DNA of 33,802 nt. Source: an uncultured Actinomycetes bacterium (GTDB lineage: Bacteria; Actinomycetota; Acidimicrobiia; Acidimicrobiales; Microtrichaceae). The stretch's first letter is position 1. Each line of letters begins with the position of its first letter. The notes under the pieces are model-generated. The model did no database searches, was not told the origin of the DNA, and saw nothing but the letters and a program-made list of their open reading frames with translations. Positions 32,720 to 33,802 of this stretch are shown piece after piece. The stretch covers positions 1 through 33,802 of the forward strand of contig CAIYGQ010000247.1 in NCBI GenBank assembly GCA_903925745.1, written 5' to 3'. A program made the position numbers and the translations under genes.

Positions 32720-33385
32720 GTGGGTCGCCTCCAGGTTCCGAAGCAGCGGGTCGCGCTCTCACCCGTGGCCACCGTGTCGCTCGCGGTCATCGCCCTCGGC
32801 CTGCTCGGCCTGCTCCTCTTCGGGATCGTCTCGGCCCTGGATCCCTTCGGCTCCCGGACGGTCGACCGGTCCGGACCGTCGGTCCTGGAACGCATTCGCC
32901 AGCTCGAGGAGTTCACCGCCGCCGAGGCCACGTTCACCCAGGACGTGGACCTGACCGAGGACGCGAACCTGCTGCCGGACTTCATCCAGGGTGAACGTGT
33001 CACGGCCATCGTCACCGGCACCGTTCGGGCGACGGTCGACTTCGGTCAGCTCACCGACGACGCCGTGCAGGTCTCCGATGACCGGACGACGATCCGGCTG
33101 CGGCTCCCCGAACCGACGCTCAGCGACCCCGAGATCGACGAGGGGTCGGCGCGCGTCGTGTCACGCGACCGCGGGATCCTGGACCGGATCGAGGACGCCT
33201 TCGTCGACAACCCGATCGACGACGCCCCCGTCTACCAGGCCGCAGAGGACAAGCTCGCCGAGGCGGCGCGGTCGACCGACGTGCTGGAGCAGGCCCGGGC
33301 CAACACCGAACGGTGGCTGACCGCCTTCCTGCAGGCCGCCGGGTTCACGAACGTCGAGATCTCCTGGGTCGAGTCGCCGTCGTGA
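32720..33385 (+). CDS. DUF4230 domain membrane-anchored protein
   Basis: 221 aa. One N-terminal membrane helix (about residues 16-40, VATVSLAVIALGLLGLLLFG) is followed by an extracytoplasmic DUF4230 domain: FTAAEATFTQDVDL, LLPDFIQGERVTAIVTGTV and RATVDFGQL. Late helices (EDKLAEAARSTDVLEQARAN, TERWLTAFLQAAGF) lead to the C-terminal strand. The molecular role of the domain is not known. The GTG at 32720 is chosen because it follows the hairpin and leaves a normal cytoplasmic leader. The stop overlaps the start of the ABC ATPase gene (GTGA), so the two are coupled. Confidence 0.83.
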   Translation: MGRLQVPKQRVALSPVATVSLAVIALGLLGLLLFGIVSALDPFGSRTVDRSGPSVLERIRQLEEFTAAEATFTQDVDLTEDANLLPDFIQGERVTAIVTGTVRATVDFGQLTDDAVQVSDDRTTIRLRLPEPTLSDPEIDEGSARVVSRDRGILDRIEDAFVDNPIDDAPVYQAAEDKLAEAARSTDVLEQARANTERWLTAFLQAAGFTNVEISWVESPS

Positions 33386-33802
33386 CCACGGTGCCGACGG
33401 TCGACTGGGCGGCCCAGGTCCTCGGCGGCACCAAGGTCTACGGGACCGGCGACACCGCGGTCCGGGCGCTCGACGGGGTCACCGTCGGATTCGAGCGCGG
33501 TCGGTTCACGGCGATCATGGGACCGTCGGGCTCGGGCAAGTCGACGCTGGTCCAGTGCGCCGCCTGCTTGGACCGTCTCACGTCGGGACAGGTGATCATC
33601 GGCGACGTCGACGCCACCCGACTCGACGAGAAGCGACTCACGCTCCTGCGACGTGAGCGGATCGGATTCATCTTCCAGCAGTTCAACCTGCTGCCGACCC
33701 TGACCGCCCGTGAGAACATCACGTTCCCCCTGGACCTCGCCGGACGGCGACCCGATCCGGCGTGGTTCGACCACGTCGTCGACACCGTGGGGCTCAGGGA
33801 CC
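33382..33802 (+). CDS. ABC transporter ATP-binding protein, MacB/LolD type (truncated by window end)
   Basis: The first 140 residues are present. Walker A is GPSGSGKST at 47-55, followed by the Q-loop FIFQQFNLLPTLTARENI, which with VYGTGDTAVRALDGV is typical of the MacB/LolD/FtsE-like exporter ATPases that pair with FtsX-type permeases. Signature motif and Walker B lie beyond the window. The GTG at 33382 overlaps the DUF4230 stop by 4 bp. A permease gene is expected next. Confidence 0.9.
   Translation, partial: MTTVPTVDWAAQVLGGTKVYGTGDTAVRALDGVTVGFERGRFTAIMGPSGSGKSTLVQCAACLDRLTSGQVIIGDVDATRLDEKRLTLLRRERIGFIFQQFNLLPTLTARENITFPLDLAGRRPDPAWFDHVVDTVGLRD

Overview
The window is uniformly GC-rich, has many GTG starts and 4-bp start/stop overlaps, and carries actinobacterial-style genes (CsoR-CopA, group-2 sigma-70, short ValS, GT4, DUF559). 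It looks like chromosomal DNA of an Actinomycetota member. Placement near Acidimicrobiia is a guess from gene flavour only. I see no phage, transposase, CRISPR array, rRNA or tRNA, and no gene-free gap longer than 300 bp.

Region 1 (1-7350) is mostly housekeeping: the start of an acyl-CoA dehydrogenase behind a clean palindrome, cysS, a DUF559 endonuclease-like protein, an SDR oxidoreductase, valS and an MscS channel. A 49-bp sequence occurs twice in opposite orientation (250-298 and 2725-2773) and brackets cysS plus the DUF559 gene. Region 2 (7485-10827) holds a GGDEF-EAL protein with both signature motifs degenerate, overlapping a CoA-transferase gene.

Region 3 (10841-21538) is the most interesting part. 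A tightly packed leftward array reads: group-2 sigma factor, a CarH/LitR-like adenosylcobalamin-binding regulator (start overlaps the sigma stop), an unrecognised protein, a tyrosine phosphatase, a Bcp peroxiredoxin, an iron-sulfur photolyase/cryptochrome (probable CTG start overlapping the bcp stop) and a LacZ-type beta-galactosidase. A carotenoid cleavage oxygenase is transcribed divergently from the sigma gene. The residues that bind and sense AdoCbl in CarH are visible. I infer a B12-based light-response locus linking a photoreceptor, a sigma factor, DNA photorepair, peroxide defence and carotenoid/apocarotenoid metabolism.

Region 4 (21604-28983) contains assorted metabolic and conserved genes: a PGPGW membrane protein, an epoxide-hydrolase-like enzyme, a GT4 glycosyltransferase, a dienelactone hydrolase, a patatin, two conserved unknowns, an SDR and a VOC protein. 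Region 5 (28946-33802) is a csoR-copA copper operon with a visible operator, a TrmH-family methyltransferase with an internal 57-bp duplication, a small CbiX/SirB-like chelatase, a long hairpin, a DUF4230 protein and the start of a MacB/LolD-type ABC ATPase that runs off the window.
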